Source of the DNA: Cyclobacterium roseum
GTDB taxonomy: Bacteria; Bacteroidota; Bacteroidia; Cytophagales; Cyclobacteriaceae
Assembly: GCF_010119225.1 (NCBI RefSeq)
Contig: NZ_WNKF01000001.1
Span: forward strand, 496,001 to 560,000
Direction of reading: 5' to 3'
DNA: 64,000 nt
The notes beneath the pieces are model-generated. The model had not been told where the DNA came from, made no database searches, and was given only the letters and a program-made list of their open reading frames with translations. This document shows, in pieces, positions 32,250 to 41,008 of the stretch; position 1 is the first letter of the stretch; the number at the start of each line of letters is the position of its first letter. The position numbers were made by a program, and so were the translations under genes.

Positions 32250-33143
32250 TTAATAACTGGGTACCAGGCTTAACTTTTTTGGATACAAACAGATCTTTAG
32301 CCAGTTTTGACGGGATCGATTCTTTGATTCCCTTTCCAATAATTCATCATCAACATGCATCGACCCTTCAAAGTTGATCAATACCTCCCTCGCTTTTAGG
32401 GCCAAATCAAATCCATATTGATCCTTTTGTTTCTGATGTTCGATAAACCGTTCAATTTTTTCTTTCTCGGCTTTCTTTACTAAAATGACATCCAAATACT
32501 GGTCTTCAGGGTCTGCATTTGGTGCTAAATGGAGATTTGGACCCATATAGGGCGTATTCATCACTTCTATCCATACGTATTCTCCTGAATAATCCCTTCC
32601 ATCGACTTCTATTTGGTAGTGGGATGATTTGAGGTCATTTATGGAATCCTTTAATTTTTTCAGTCCAAATGCCACTTTGTCATCGGGACTTCTAGCCCAC
32701 CGTTTTTTTTCTTTTTTTATCCTGGCTAGTGTATCGGCAAACAACCCCCACCCTACCGATTCAAAAAAATAGTCGGTTTTCCCCTCCTGCTCCAAATAGC
32801 CTATGCTAAGGGGTGTTGTTTTCTTATTTTTCCAATTACCTACTATTTTGCCCAAATAATCATCAAGGTTCAGGCTTTCTGCCATATTATTGGCGTTTCC
32901 CAATGGCAAAATCGCAAAAGGTACAGGGTTCTGTACGATTTTTTTTAACACTTCCTGTACCGTACCGTCCCCCCCAGCAATCAGCAAAAAATCACATTTT
33001 ATCATAAGAAAATCGCTAAGATCAACTGATTTTTTGTTGAATGCTAGAACATTGGCCCCGTGGTCTTTGAGCCTTTTCACAATACCTGCAATGGAATGAC
33101 TTCCATCACCTGCCGTTTCATTATAGATAAGGTTGATATGCAT
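32250..33143 (-). CDS. Diacylglycerol kinase family lipid kinase (YegS/DgkB-like)
   Basis: A 297-aa lipid kinase. It has the start IYNETAGDGSHSIAGIVKRL, the nucleotide-binding LLIAGGDGTVQEVL (residues ~54-67, GGDGT signature), FAILPLGNANNMAESL (~85-100) and the C-terminal VDDELLERES corresponding to the metal/substrate region. Enzymes of this group phosphorylate diacylglycerol, ceramide or related lipids at the membrane. The exact lipid is unknown. Divergent from surE with 75 bp between starts, so the promoters probably overlap. Confidence 0.9.
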   Translation of the reverse strand: MHINLIYNETAGDGSHSIAGIVKRLKDHGANVLAFNKKSVDLSDFLMIKCDFLLIAGGDGTVQEVLKKIVQNPVPFAILPLGNANNMAESLNLDDYLGKIVGNWKNKKTTPLSIGYLEQEGKTDYFFESVGWGLFADTLARIKKEKKRWARSPDDKVAFGLKKLKDSINDLKSSHYQIEVDGRDYSGEYVWIEVMNTPYMGPNLHLAPNADPEDQYLDVILVKKAEKEKIERFIEHQKQKDQYGFDLALKAREVLINFEGSMHVDDELLERESKNRSRQNWLKICLYPKKLSLVPSY

Positions 33144-33218
33144 CTTTTTCCAATTATTCCATTTTATCGCCCGATTTTTGTACCTTAAATGTAACGTTTG
33201 AAACCAAGATTTAAGTAA

Positions 33219-33965
33219 ATGAAAATTTTAATAACAAACGACGACGGCATATATAGTCCTGGCATTTTAGCTCTAGCGGAAATAGCCGCTGATTTCGGCG
33301 ATGTCAGAATCGTTGCTCCGGACGTTGAGCAATCATCCATGGGCCACGCCATCACCGCGTCCCGCCCGCTTTCTTATAAAAAGACCAAAATTGGCCATTT
33401 TGAAGCTTTTCGGGTTAACGGCACACCGGCAGACTGTGTATCTCTCGGCTGCTTCCACTGGGATAAGGTGGACCTGGTATTGTCTGGCATCAACATAGGC
33501 TCCAACCTCGGTAATTCGATGTGGCATTCAGGTACGCTGGCAGGTGCCAAACAAGCTGCCCTTTTGGGAATTAAAGGAATCGCCTTTAGCACTCCGAGCC
33601 ACCAAGATGAAATCGAATTTCATGCCATAAAAAAATTCGCCTCAAACGTATTGAAAATTCTGACCGAGGAAAAAGAAAGCCCTTCCCTTGTCAACGTCAA
33701 CTTCCCAATTAACCCACGTGGCATCGTATGGGCCAGGCAATCTGTCCGCCATTACGATGGTGTAGTCAAACCTGCCGAAGACCCCATGGGAAGACAGCAT
33801 TATTGGTTTACCGTAGAACCTATTGAAGAAACAGAAGAAGGAACCGATCGTTGGGCGGTAAACCACGGCCTTGTTTCCCTGACGCCTTTAAGCCTTGATC
33901 TTACTAATAATACGGAATTAGAGCGCATGTTACAAAAACATTACTTTCCGAGCCCAAAAACCTGA
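33219..33965 (+). CDS. surE: 5'/3'-nucleotidase SurE
   Basis: A 248-aa SurE phosphatase. The family start MKILITNDDGIYSPGILAL gives the metal-binding Asp pair (D8, D9), followed by the Ser in DVEQSSMGHAITASRPL and Asn in LVLSGINIGSNLGNSMWHSG. SurE removes phosphate from nucleoside monophosphates and short polyphosphates, and is linked to survival in stationary phase. The C-terminal NHGLVSLTPLSLDLTN is also typical. Stands alone ahead of the FAH hydrolase. Confidence 0.96.
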   Translation: MKILITNDDGIYSPGILALAEIAADFGDVRIVAPDVEQSSMGHAITASRPLSYKKTKIGHFEAFRVNGTPADCVSLGCFHWDKVDLVLSGINIGSNLGNSMWHSGTLAGAKQAALLGIKGIAFSTPSHQDEIEFHAIKKFASNVLKILTEEKESPSLVNVNFPINPRGIVWARQSVRHYDGVVKPAEDPMGRQHYWFTVEPIEETEEGTDRWAVNHGLVSLTPLSLDLTNNTELERMLQKHYFPSPKT

Positions 33966-34120
33966 ACAAACTTTCGGTCGATGATTCCAGCATTGCCATC
34001 TCGATGGATAACATCATTCGCTACAAACCTGTATAAGCAAAGATCCCAGCACTTAAATTAAATTCCCTTTGAAATACTGCTTAAATCATTTTCTTTGCAC
34101 TTTGTTTTAAATGCATCGAA

Positions 34121-34732
34121 ATGAAAATAATCGCCATCGGCCGTAACTACGCCGCTCATATAGAAGAACTCCAAAATGAAAAGCCTACTGAACCCGTGGT
34201 TTTTCTCAAACCGGATACAGCTTTGCTAAAAAACAACGCCCCTTTTTACCATCCGGAGTTTTCGGAGGACATTCACCACGAAGTGGAATTGGTATTGAAA
34301 ATTAAAAAAGAGGGTAAATACATCGACCAACAGTTCGCGCATACCTATTACGATGAAATCGGTATTGGCATTGATTTTACTGCCCGGGACCTGCAGCGAA
34401 AATGCAAGGAAAAGGGCCTTCCCTGGGAAATTGCCAAGGCCTTTAACGGCTCGGCACCTATCGGTGATTTTCGTCCGGTTGCCAATTTTCCCAATGTAGC
34501 CGATATTAATTTTCACCTGGATGTGAATGGAGAACGCCGGCAAACCGGCAATACCTCCCTGTTGATTTTTCCTTTTGATGTGATTTTGGCTTATGTCTCG
34601 CAGTTTTTTACGCTTAAAACAGGAGATCTGATTTTTACCGGTACCCCCGCCGGTGTGGGAAAAGTAGCCATTGGGGATCGGTTGGAGGCTTATGTGGAGC
34701 AAGAAAAATTACTAGACTTTGAAGTTAAATAA
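34121..34732 (+). CDS. Fumarylacetoacetate hydrolase family protein
   Basis: A 203-aa FAH-fold enzyme: AIGRNYAAHIEELQNEKPTE, VVFLKPDTALL, metal ligands in HHEVELVLKI (E-x-E), GIGIDFTARDLQ, and FTGTPAGVGKV near the C-terminus. The short single-domain form is like YcgM/FAHD1, which act as acylpyruvate hydrolases or oxaloacetate decarboxylases. The reaction here is inferred only to that level. Its last codons overlap the start of the M23 peptidase gene by 14 nt, so the two are co-transcribed. Confidence 0.92.
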   Translation: MKIIAIGRNYAAHIEELQNEKPTEPVVFLKPDTALLKNNAPFYHPEFSEDIHHEVELVLKIKKEGKYIDQQFAHTYYDEIGIGIDFTARDLQRKCKEKGLPWEIAKAFNGSAPIGDFRPVANFPNVADINFHLDVNGERRQTGNTSLLIFPFDVILAYVSQFFTLKTGDLIFTGTPAGVGKVAIGDRLEAYVEQEKLLDFEVK

Positions 34733-36587
34733 ACCCCTACTTTTTCTTTTACTGCTGTCTTCCGGTATTGCCTTGCTTTCGCAAACGGCAAAAAACTACT
34801 ACCTATTTCCCATCAAACCCGGCCAACAAAATTTCCTTGCCGGCAACATGAGTGAGATCCGGCCCAATCACTTCCATACCGGTTTGGATATCAAAACCGA
34901 AGGGCGTCAGGGCTTGCCGGTGTATGCAGCAGCCGACGGGTACGTGTCACGAATCAAAATCTCCTCCTTTGGATATGGAAACGTGGTGTACATCAAACAT
35001 CCCAATGGCAGTTCCACCGTGTACGCCCACCTCCGGGAGCTGGAAGAGCCCATTGCCAGTGCCATGCAGGCCAAGATGTACGAGGCCGAACAAAATGATT
35101 ATGAGTATTTTCCGGAACCCGGCCTGCTCCCGGTCAAACAGGGAGAGGTCATCGCCTATTCCGGAAATACCGGCAGCTCGGGAGGTCCGCATTTGCATTT
35201 TGAGATCCGGGATTCGCTGGACCGGGCCATTGACCCGCTGCATGCGGGCTTTACAGAAATAAAGGACAGTACTTCTCCTATCGTGCGGCGGGTGGCCATT
35301 ACCCCCCTGGACGGGGACAGCCGGGTAAACGGGGAGTTTCAGCGACAGGAATTTTCCCTGATTTATAGCAGCGGAGCTTTTCGGGTTCCCCGGACCATTC
35401 GCATATCCGGGAAGGTAGGGATCGAAATATGGGCATACGACCAATTGGACGAAATGTACAACCGAAACGGCTTTCCTATTTTCGAGATTTATGAGGAGGA
35501 GCAGCGACGGTTCCGTTCAGAGGTCAATGGGGTTGATTTTTTCCTGGGGCGACATATTCTGCTTCACACCTACCGCAATCGCTACACCCGCTTGTATAAG
35601 TTGCCCGCCAATAAATTTGAATTTTACGAGCCTGATTCTGCATACAGCGGGGCCATTTCAGCCTTACCTGGGGAAACCAAAGCCATCAGGGTCCGGCTGG
35701 AAGATGCCTATCAAAACGAAACGGATTTGATCCTCAACTTTCTGGGAGAAGATGCCCCCACGCTTTTACGAAGCTATAATGGCACTTCTGGTAGGCAATC
35801 CATGGATTACGTTGAAAACCAGTTAATCATCAATACTCCTATCAGTGATCAGGGAAGTCTGGCGAGATTTTACGTGCACGGTTACAGCATGGAAATCCCT
35901 TATGCCTATCAGGGCACCAACAAGCGCACCTATCTTTGGGACATGCGCCTTGGAGTTCCGGACTCCGTGGACCTTTGTTCGGAAATGCTTATCCCTGAGG
36001 TAAATGCCATTATTCCCGCGGGTAAAGAAATCCATTATAACGACGGACAGGTAAGCATACATTTTGAAAAAGAAACCCTGCTGGATGACCTCTACCTTCG
36101 CTTAAAAGCTTTCGAAGACGAAGGCCTTCCGGGTATCGCCATTAACGACCCCTACTCCTATTTATGGCATTCCATGGAAGTAAATGCCCATTTTCCGGGC
36201 TTTCAAGGTAATAAGAACCAAACCCATATGTACCGATTGTATGACAACGGCTACAGAAGTTTTGAAGGTGGTGCCTGGGAGGGTAACCGAATTGGTTTCC
36301 ATACCCGAAATTTCGGGAGGTTTGTGCTGGCCACCGATTCCCTCGCTCCTTCTATCCGGCCCATACGGGTTAGCAGCAGGGGTTTGCGCTTTGTGATTCG
36401 GGATGATTTGTCCGGTATTCAGGATTTCAATGCCTGGGTGGATGGGGAATGGATCCAAATGCGATACGAACACAAGCAATCCGTAATCTGGTCTGACAAG
36501 CCTGAGGGGAAGGTGTTGGAAGGGGAAGTTCTTTTAAAAGTCAGGGACCAGGCAAATAACGAAGCCATTTATAAGGGAAAAATTTAA
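34719..36587 (+). CDS. M23 (LytM) family peptidase, exported
   Basis: A 622-aa exported protein with signal peptide (PLLFLLLLSSGIALLSQ). The LytM domain is near the N-terminus. Zinc ligands are H53 and D57 in NHFHTGLDI and the HxH of GPHLHFEIRD around residue 160. It resembles peptidoglycan endopeptidases. The remaining ~430 residues are beta-rich domains without a signature I recognise and may bind the wall or a partner. The start is TTG at 34719, inside the preceding gene; no in-frame ATG gives an intact signal peptide. Long LytM proteins with C-terminal extensions are common in Bacteroidota. Confidence 0.9.
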   Translation: MKLNKPLLFLLLLSSGIALLSQTAKNYYLFPIKPGQQNFLAGNMSEIRPNHFHTGLDIKTEGRQGLPVYAAADGYVSRIKISSFGYGNVVYIKHPNGSSTVYAHLRELEEPIASAMQAKMYEAEQNDYEYFPEPGLLPVKQGEVIAYSGNTGSSGGPHLHFEIRDSLDRAIDPLHAGFTEIKDSTSPIVRRVAITPLDGDSRVNGEFQRQEFSLIYSSGAFRVPRTIRISGKVGIEIWAYDQLDEMYNRNGFPIFEIYEEEQRRFRSEVNGVDFFLGRHILLHTYRNRYTRLYKLPANKFEFYEPDSAYSGAISALPGETKAIRVRLEDAYQNETDLILNFLGEDAPTLLRSYNGTSGRQSMDYVENQLIINTPISDQGSLARFYVHGYSMEIPYAYQGTNKRTYLWDMRLGVPDSVDLCSEMLIPEVNAIIPAGKEIHYNDGQVSIHFEKETLLDDLYLRLKAFEDEGLPGIAINDPYSYLWHSMEVNAHFPGFQGNKNQTHMYRLYDNGYRSFEGGAWEGNRIGFHTRNFGRFVLATDSLAPSIRPIRVSSRGLRFVIRDDLSGIQDFNAWVDGEWIQMRYEHKQSVIWSDKPEGKVLEGEVLLKVRDQANNEAIYKGKI

Positions 36588-36641
36588 TTTATTCCGATAT
36601 TTGTGACTTGAAATTAAATAACCAACCTAAAAAGACGTATT

Positions 36642-37091
36642 ATGTCACTAGAAGTAGGCCAAAAAGCACCGGATTTTGAATCCAAAGACCAGGATGGCAA
36701 CCCCATCCGGCTTTCCGATTTTAAAGGCAAAAAAGTGGTATTGTATTTTTATCCCAAAGACAATACACCCGGATGTACCACCCAGGCCTGTAACCTACGG
36801 GACAATTACGAAGCGCTTCAAAATGCCGGTTACGTAGTATTGGGTATCAGTTCCGATTCAGAGAAATCACATCAAAAATTTATTGAGAAGCACGAGCTTC
36901 CCTTTCCACTCATTGCCGATGAGGACAAGAGCGTTCATGAAGCGTACGGTACCTGGGTGGAAAAAAACATGTACGGCAGAAAATACATGGGCACCGCCCG
37001 AACTACTTTTGTGATCGATGAAGAAGGTATCATCAAGGAGGTTATCTCAAAAGTAAAAACCAAGGAACATACCAATCAAATACTTAACTAA
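36642..37091 (+). CDS. bcp: Thioredoxin-dependent thiol peroxidase (Bcp/PrxQ)
   Basis: A 149-aa peroxiredoxin. The active-site segment YPKDNTPGCTTQACNLRD gives the peroxidatic Cys45 and the resolving Cys50 five residues on, as in PrxQ. GISSDSEKSHQKF and RTTFVIDEEG complete the fold. It reduces hydrogen peroxide and organic peroxides with thioredoxin. It is cytoplasmic, and lies 54 bp after the LytM gene and 10 bp before the transketolase gene, likely in one transcript with the latter. Confidence 0.95.
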   Translation: MSLEVGQKAPDFESKDQDGNPIRLSDFKGKKVVLYFYPKDNTPGCTTQACNLRDNYEALQNAGYVVLGISSDSEKSHQKFIEKHELPFPLIADEDKSVHEAYGTWVEKNMYGRKYMGTARTTFVIDEEGIIKEVISKVKTKEHTNQILN

Positions 37092-37101
37092 TTCCAAATC
37101 A

Positions 37102-37953
37102 ATGGAAAAACACTCAACCGAACAATTAAACGCTGTATGCTCTCAGGTAAGGAGAGATATTTTACGCATGGTGCACGCCTGCCAATCCGGTCACCCGGGT
37201 GCCTCGCTGGGATGTACCGAATTTTTTGTAGCTCTTTATTTTGATCAAATGAAACACGATTCATCTTTTAATCCGGACGGGAAAGGTGAAGACTTATTTT
37301 TTCTGTCCAATGGACACATCTCGCCGGTATGGTACAGTGTGCTTTCCAGAAGCGGCTATTTTGATACGGAGGAATTAAAAACGTTCCGAAAGATCAATAG
37401 CAGGCTACAGGGTCACCCGGCTACAGAAGAGGGACTTCCCGGAATTCGCGTGGCTTCCGGCTCCCTGGGCCAAGGCTTATCCGTTGCGATTGGTGCTGCC
37501 CTGGCCAAAAAAATCAATGGCGATGACCGGCTGGTCTATGCCCTGATGGGAGACGGTGAGCAGCAAGAAGGCCAAATCTGGGAGGCCGCCATGTGTGCTC
37601 CTCACCACAAGGTAGACAACCTCATCGCATCTATTGATGTCAATGGTCAGCAAATCGACGGACCAACCAAGGAAATTATGAACCTGCTTGACCTGAAAGC
37701 CAAGTGGGAAGCATTTGGCTGGGAAGTGATCGTTACCGAAAATGGAAACGAGATCGCTCAGGTCATCAAATCCCTGGAAAAGGCTAAATCCCTGCTGGGA
37801 AATGGAAAACCAGTGCTCAACTTGCTGCATACAGATATGGGTTATGGCGTTGACTTTATGGTCGGCACCCACAAATGGCATGGAGTAGCACCAAATGACG
37901 AGCAATTAGAAAACGCCCTGGGGCAATTGGAAGAAACACTGGGCGATTATTGA
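37102..37953 (+). CDS. Transketolase, N-terminal (TPP-binding) subunit
   Basis: A 283-aa protein equal to the first half of transketolase. GHPGASLGCTEF, LFFLSNGHISPVWYS, GSLGQGLSVAIGAA and the thiamine-diphosphate motif MGDGEQQEGQIWEA...DVNGQQIDG are all present. In the pentose phosphate pathway it moves two-carbon units between sugar phosphates together with the C-terminal subunit encoded next. Split transketolases of this type are a known arrangement in many bacteria and archaea, so the split is not a frameshift: a 36-bp gap and a separate start follow. Confidence 0.94.
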   Translation: MEKHSTEQLNAVCSQVRRDILRMVHACQSGHPGASLGCTEFFVALYFDQMKHDSSFNPDGKGEDLFFLSNGHISPVWYSVLSRSGYFDTEELKTFRKINSRLQGHPATEEGLPGIRVASGSLGQGLSVAIGAALAKKINGDDRLVYALMGDGEQQEGQIWEAAMCAPHHKVDNLIASIDVNGQQIDGPTKEIMNLLDLKAKWEAFGWEVIVTENGNEIAQVIKSLEKAKSLLGNGKPVLNLLHTDMGYGVDFMVGTHKWHGVAPNDEQLENALGQLEETLGDY

Positions 37954-37989
37954 TCCCGCGCGGCTTTGATCTAAAACAAATTTTGAATA

Positions 37990-38958
37990 ATGGAAAAAAT
38001 ACTCGATACCAAATATACCTACACTGAAAAAAAAGATACCCGTTCCGGTTTTGGAGATGGATTTCTGGAAGTAGGAAAGAAAAATAAAAACGTTGTGGGC
38101 TTGTGTGCCGATTTGATTGGCTCGCTTAAAATGGGCGCCTTTCAAAACGAATTTCCGGATCGCTTTTTTCAGGTCGGCATCTCTGAGGCCAACATGATGG
38201 GCCTGGCAGCCGGACTGACTATCGGCGGTAAAATTCCCTATACCGGGACCTTTGCCAACTTTTCTACAGGAAGGGTGTATGACCAAATCCGGCAGTCTAT
38301 TGCTTACTCCGAGAAAAACGTAAAAATATGCGCCTCTCATGCCGGTCTTACCCTGGGGGAGGACGGCGCCACCCATCAGATTCTGGAAGATGTAGGCATG
38401 ATGAAGATGTTGCCAAACATGACGGTCATCAATCCTTGCGATTATAACCAGACCAAGGCAGCTACCATCGCCATTGCCGACCACGAAGGTCCGGTTTACT
38501 TACGCTTTGGAAGGCCCAAATGGCCAATTTTCACCCCTGCGGATCAGCCTTTTGAAATCGGAAAAGCCTGGAAAATGATCGAAGGAACCGACGTAACGAT
38601 TTTCGCTACCGGCCACCTGGTTTGGGAAGCCGTAGTGGCAGAAGCCATGCTCAGGGAAGAAGGTATTTCCGTAGAACTCATTAATATACACACCATTAAG
38701 CCACTGGATACCGCAGCCGTACTGGCTTCGGTAGCCAAAACAGGCTGTGCAGTCACAGCCGAAGAACACCAGTTCAATGGTGGATTGGGTGACATCATCG
38801 CTCAGACGCTGGTTCGAAATCAGCCAGTTCCTCAGGAATTTATTGGTGTGGACGATTCCTTTGGGGAATCAGGAAAACCGGAAGAACTGTTGGAAAAATA
38901 CGGATTGAATGCCGAGAATATCGTCAAGGCAGCAAAAAAGGCTATCGCAAGAAAATAG
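37990..38958 (+). CDS. Transketolase, C-terminal subunit
   Basis: A 322-aa protein equal to the pyrimidine-binding and C-terminal domains of transketolase. It contains RSGFGDGFLEVGKKNKNVVG, FFQVGISEANMMGLAAGLTI (catalytic Glu in GISEANM), ASHAGLTLGEDGATHQILED and the C-terminal VELINIHTIKPLDTAAV. It pairs with the preceding gene to form the active enzyme. A hairpin terminator follows 23 bp after the stop. Confidence 0.94.
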   Translation: MEKILDTKYTYTEKKDTRSGFGDGFLEVGKKNKNVVGLCADLIGSLKMGAFQNEFPDRFFQVGISEANMMGLAAGLTIGGKIPYTGTFANFSTGRVYDQIRQSIAYSEKNVKICASHAGLTLGEDGATHQILEDVGMMKMLPNMTVINPCDYNQTKAATIAIADHEGPVYLRFGRPKWPIFTPADQPFEIGKAWKMIEGTDVTIFATGHLVWEAVVAEAMLREEGISVELINIHTIKPLDTAAVLASVAKTGCAVTAEEHQFNGGLGDIIAQTLVRNQPVPQEFIGVDDSFGESGKPEELLEKYGLNAENIVKAAKKAIARK

Positions 38959-38980
38959 GCGGTTCACACGACAGCAAAGG

Positions 38981-39011
38981 AGCGGAAAAATTCATTTTTT
39001 TCCGCTTTTTT
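38981..39011 (+). terminator. Terminator after the transketolase genes
   Basis: AGCGGAAAAA pairs with TTTTTCCGCT, followed by TTTTTT. A classical intrinsic terminator. Confidence 0.85.
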
Positions 39012-39078
39012 GGTTTCAAAACCACTAGGTTAATTACGTAGAATCCATTACTTTTATTTCCAACCCATTCCTAAACCG

Positions 39079-40014
39079 ATGATGCCTGCTCCTCACCTTA
39101 TGATGCCAAAAGCGATTTTGGTTTTGCTTTGCCTGCTGGCAAGCCCCTGTCAGCTAACGGCCCAGCAACTTGTTTTTGAAGAAACGGAAGATGGTTGGCT
39201 GCTTACGGAGGACGGCAAACCCAGGTATTTTTACCAGGCTACTGAAAAAAGCCTGGACGGTCTTTATCCAAGGGCAAACTACGTTCACCCCTTGTACCAC
39301 ACCAATGGAGAGATCCTTACCGAGGATTTTCCGGAGGACCACCCGCATCACCGGGGTATTTTCTGGACCTGGCACCAGTTATGGGTAAACGATCAACGCG
39401 TCGCCGATCCCTGGGTCTGTGAAGGAATCCGCTGGGAAGTAAAAAACGTAAAAACAGCCGTCAACCCCAACGGATCCGCCACCCTAGAGGCGAAAGTTAT
39501 CTGGAGAGGGACGGGCACTGTCAAAAAAAACCTGCTGGAAGAAACGGTTAGGATTGATTACCAGCGCGTATCTTCCTATTCCTACAAATTATCCTTTGCG
39601 ATTCAATTGAAACCCCTGGTTAAGGGACTTCGACTAGGGGGATCAGAAGATGCAAAGGGTTATGGTGGCTTTTCTCCCCGGGTAAAACTGACCGAAAATG
39701 CAGCCTTTTACGATGAAAACGATGCGGTAATTCCCCAGGAAATCCCGGTAACTGCAGGAGCCTGGATCAACCTAACCGAGGGAGACCCGGAAGACCCCGG
39801 ACTGGTAATTATGGGCGAGCCGGACAAGCTTCCCTCCTACCAGGGATGGATTCTCCGAGACAAAAACAGCATGCAAAACATGGCTTTTCCTGGCCAAAAC
39901 CCCATCACACTGGATAGAAATGCTCCTTTAGTGTTTAGAAATCAATTGTTGGTACACCAGGGGCTAAAAAAACAGGAAATCGTCGACCAGTACCGTATAT
40001 TTCGAAACCAATAA
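39079..40014 (+). CDS. DUF6807 (PmoA-like) family exported protein
   Basis: A 311-aa protein with signal peptide (AILVLLCLLASPCQLTAQ). DUF6807 features are RANYVHPLYHTNGEILTEDF, the histidine-rich PEDHPHHRGIFWTWHQLW, and late LTEGDPEDPGLVIMGEP. The family was originally labelled PmoA for a methane-oxidation association, but its role in Bacteroidota is thought to concern carbohydrates; no function is established. The HPHHRG motif suggests metal or sugar binding. Start: the ATG at 39079 is followed by a second ATG at 39100 that also leaves the signal intact. Confidence 0.85.
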   Translation: MMPAPHLMMPKAILVLLCLLASPCQLTAQQLVFEETEDGWLLTEDGKPRYFYQATEKSLDGLYPRANYVHPLYHTNGEILTEDFPEDHPHHRGIFWTWHQLWVNDQRVADPWVCEGIRWEVKNVKTAVNPNGSATLEAKVIWRGTGTVKKNLLEETVRIDYQRVSSYSYKLSFAIQLKPLVKGLRLGGSEDAKGYGGFSPRVKLTENAAFYDENDAVIPQEIPVTAGAWINLTEGDPEDPGLVIMGEPDKLPSYQGWILRDKNSMQNMAFPGQNPITLDRNAPLVFRNQLLVHQGLKKQEIVDQYRIFRNQ

Positions 40015-40040
40015 TAATGACCGTTCGCTATTACACAAAA

Positions 40041-40067
40041 AAGGCAATGGTCAGCGACCATTGCCTT
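40041..40067. terminator. Bidirectional terminator between convergent genes
   Basis: AAGGCAATGGTC and GACCATTGCCTT form a perfect 12-bp stem with an AGC loop, preceded by an A-run on the left, between the DUF6807 gene and the small secreted protein gene. Confidence 0.85.
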
Positions 40068-40104
40068 AAGTTGGTTAGTTGTCTAAAAAGTTGGGTTAAA
40101 CGAC

Positions 40105-40437
40105 TTATTTAACGGGCTCTTCTTTCTTCTCGTCTTCCAATTCCTTACCCATGGCATCAAACTTCTTTGTCAGCTCTTCACCAGCGTTGGCACCTTGAAA
40201 TTTGATCTTGTAAACGACTTCTCCGTCTTTCATTACCTGATGCGCTTCGCTGATGGTCAGGTCTTTCACCGTTGCATCATTCTGGATGGTTTCCTTCACT
40301 TTTTCAGGAAGGGTTTCCGGATCGATTTTTGTCGTTTCCTGAACCAGTTCGGTTGCTTCGTTTGGAAGCGATTGGGCATGGATGCCGGTGATGGCAAATA
40401 CACTCACTACAGCAAGGGATAACATTAACTTTTTCAT
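40105..40437 (-). CDS. Small secreted protein, PepSY-like
   Basis: A 110-aa exported protein with signal peptide ending in GIHAQ. The mature part (TIQNDATVKDLTISEAHQVM, GEVVYKIKFQ) looks like a single PepSY-like beta-alpha unit. It has an acidic/lysine tail (ELEDEKKEEPVK). It probably resides in the periplasm. Function unknown. Monocistronic. Confidence 0.65.
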   Translation of the reverse strand: MKKLMLSLAVVSVFAITGIHAQSLPNEATELVQETTKIDPETLPEKVKETIQNDATVKDLTISEAHQVMKDGEVVYKIKFQGANAGEELTKKFDAMGKELEDEKKEEPVK

Positions 40438-41008
40438 GATTTTTAAGTTTATGGTGTTAAATAATAGTTGGTTGAAAACAATATTATTTAAATATTATTT
40501 TCAATTATCCTTATTCAACTGCCATTCCAAGTAATTTTAAAAGGTATTAATATTATAAAAACAGCCCTTATTTAAGGTAAAATCCAGGAAATTAAGAAAA
40601 GAAATCTCTCTAGGTTTAGTTATGGCAGGTTTCAGTTCACAGTCTAATTGTGGATAATCAACCCCAACATGTAAATAAACTCACCTATTCCATCAATTTT
40701 TTATGACCGGTGGTATACCTTTTTAAAAGATGGAATCAATGCTTTGTTCTACATTCAGCCGATTTTCGCGAAGTACTCCTTTTAAAGCAGGTTTTATCTA
40801 AAAGCAAGGTTCCCCGGAGCGGGGCATTTAGATAGGGTTTCCACAATTGGATGATTTTAGGCAGGCAACTATCTATCGGTCAAAAGCTTCTGGTCGCATT
40901 TTACCAGTAAGGCAAACTTACGTACCAAGATAAACTGAGGGCCTCCTACCAACTTTGTAGCGAAACCCTTATATTTGCGCCTCAGTAAAACCGAGGCCTT
41001 CCCCACAT
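40438..41008. other. Intergenic region upstream of argS
   Basis: About 570 bases with no gene. An AT-rich stretch with AATATTATTTAAATATTATTTT (40482-40503) near the start of the secreted protein gene may be its promoter. The argS promoter is at the right end. Otherwise nothing was recognised. Confidence 0.5.
40970..40977 (+). promoter_or_regulatory. Bacteroidota-type -7 box of argS
   Basis: TATATTTG matches the TAnnTTTG consensus of the Bacteroidota primary sigma factor. It lies 31 bp before the argS ATG. No convincing -33 TTG at the usual distance was found, so the call rests on the -7 box and position. Confidence 0.55.

Noticed and set aside
37102-38958. Transketolase broken by a frameshift
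   Set aside because: Two-subunit transketolases are normal; each half has its own start, and a 36-bp gap separates them.
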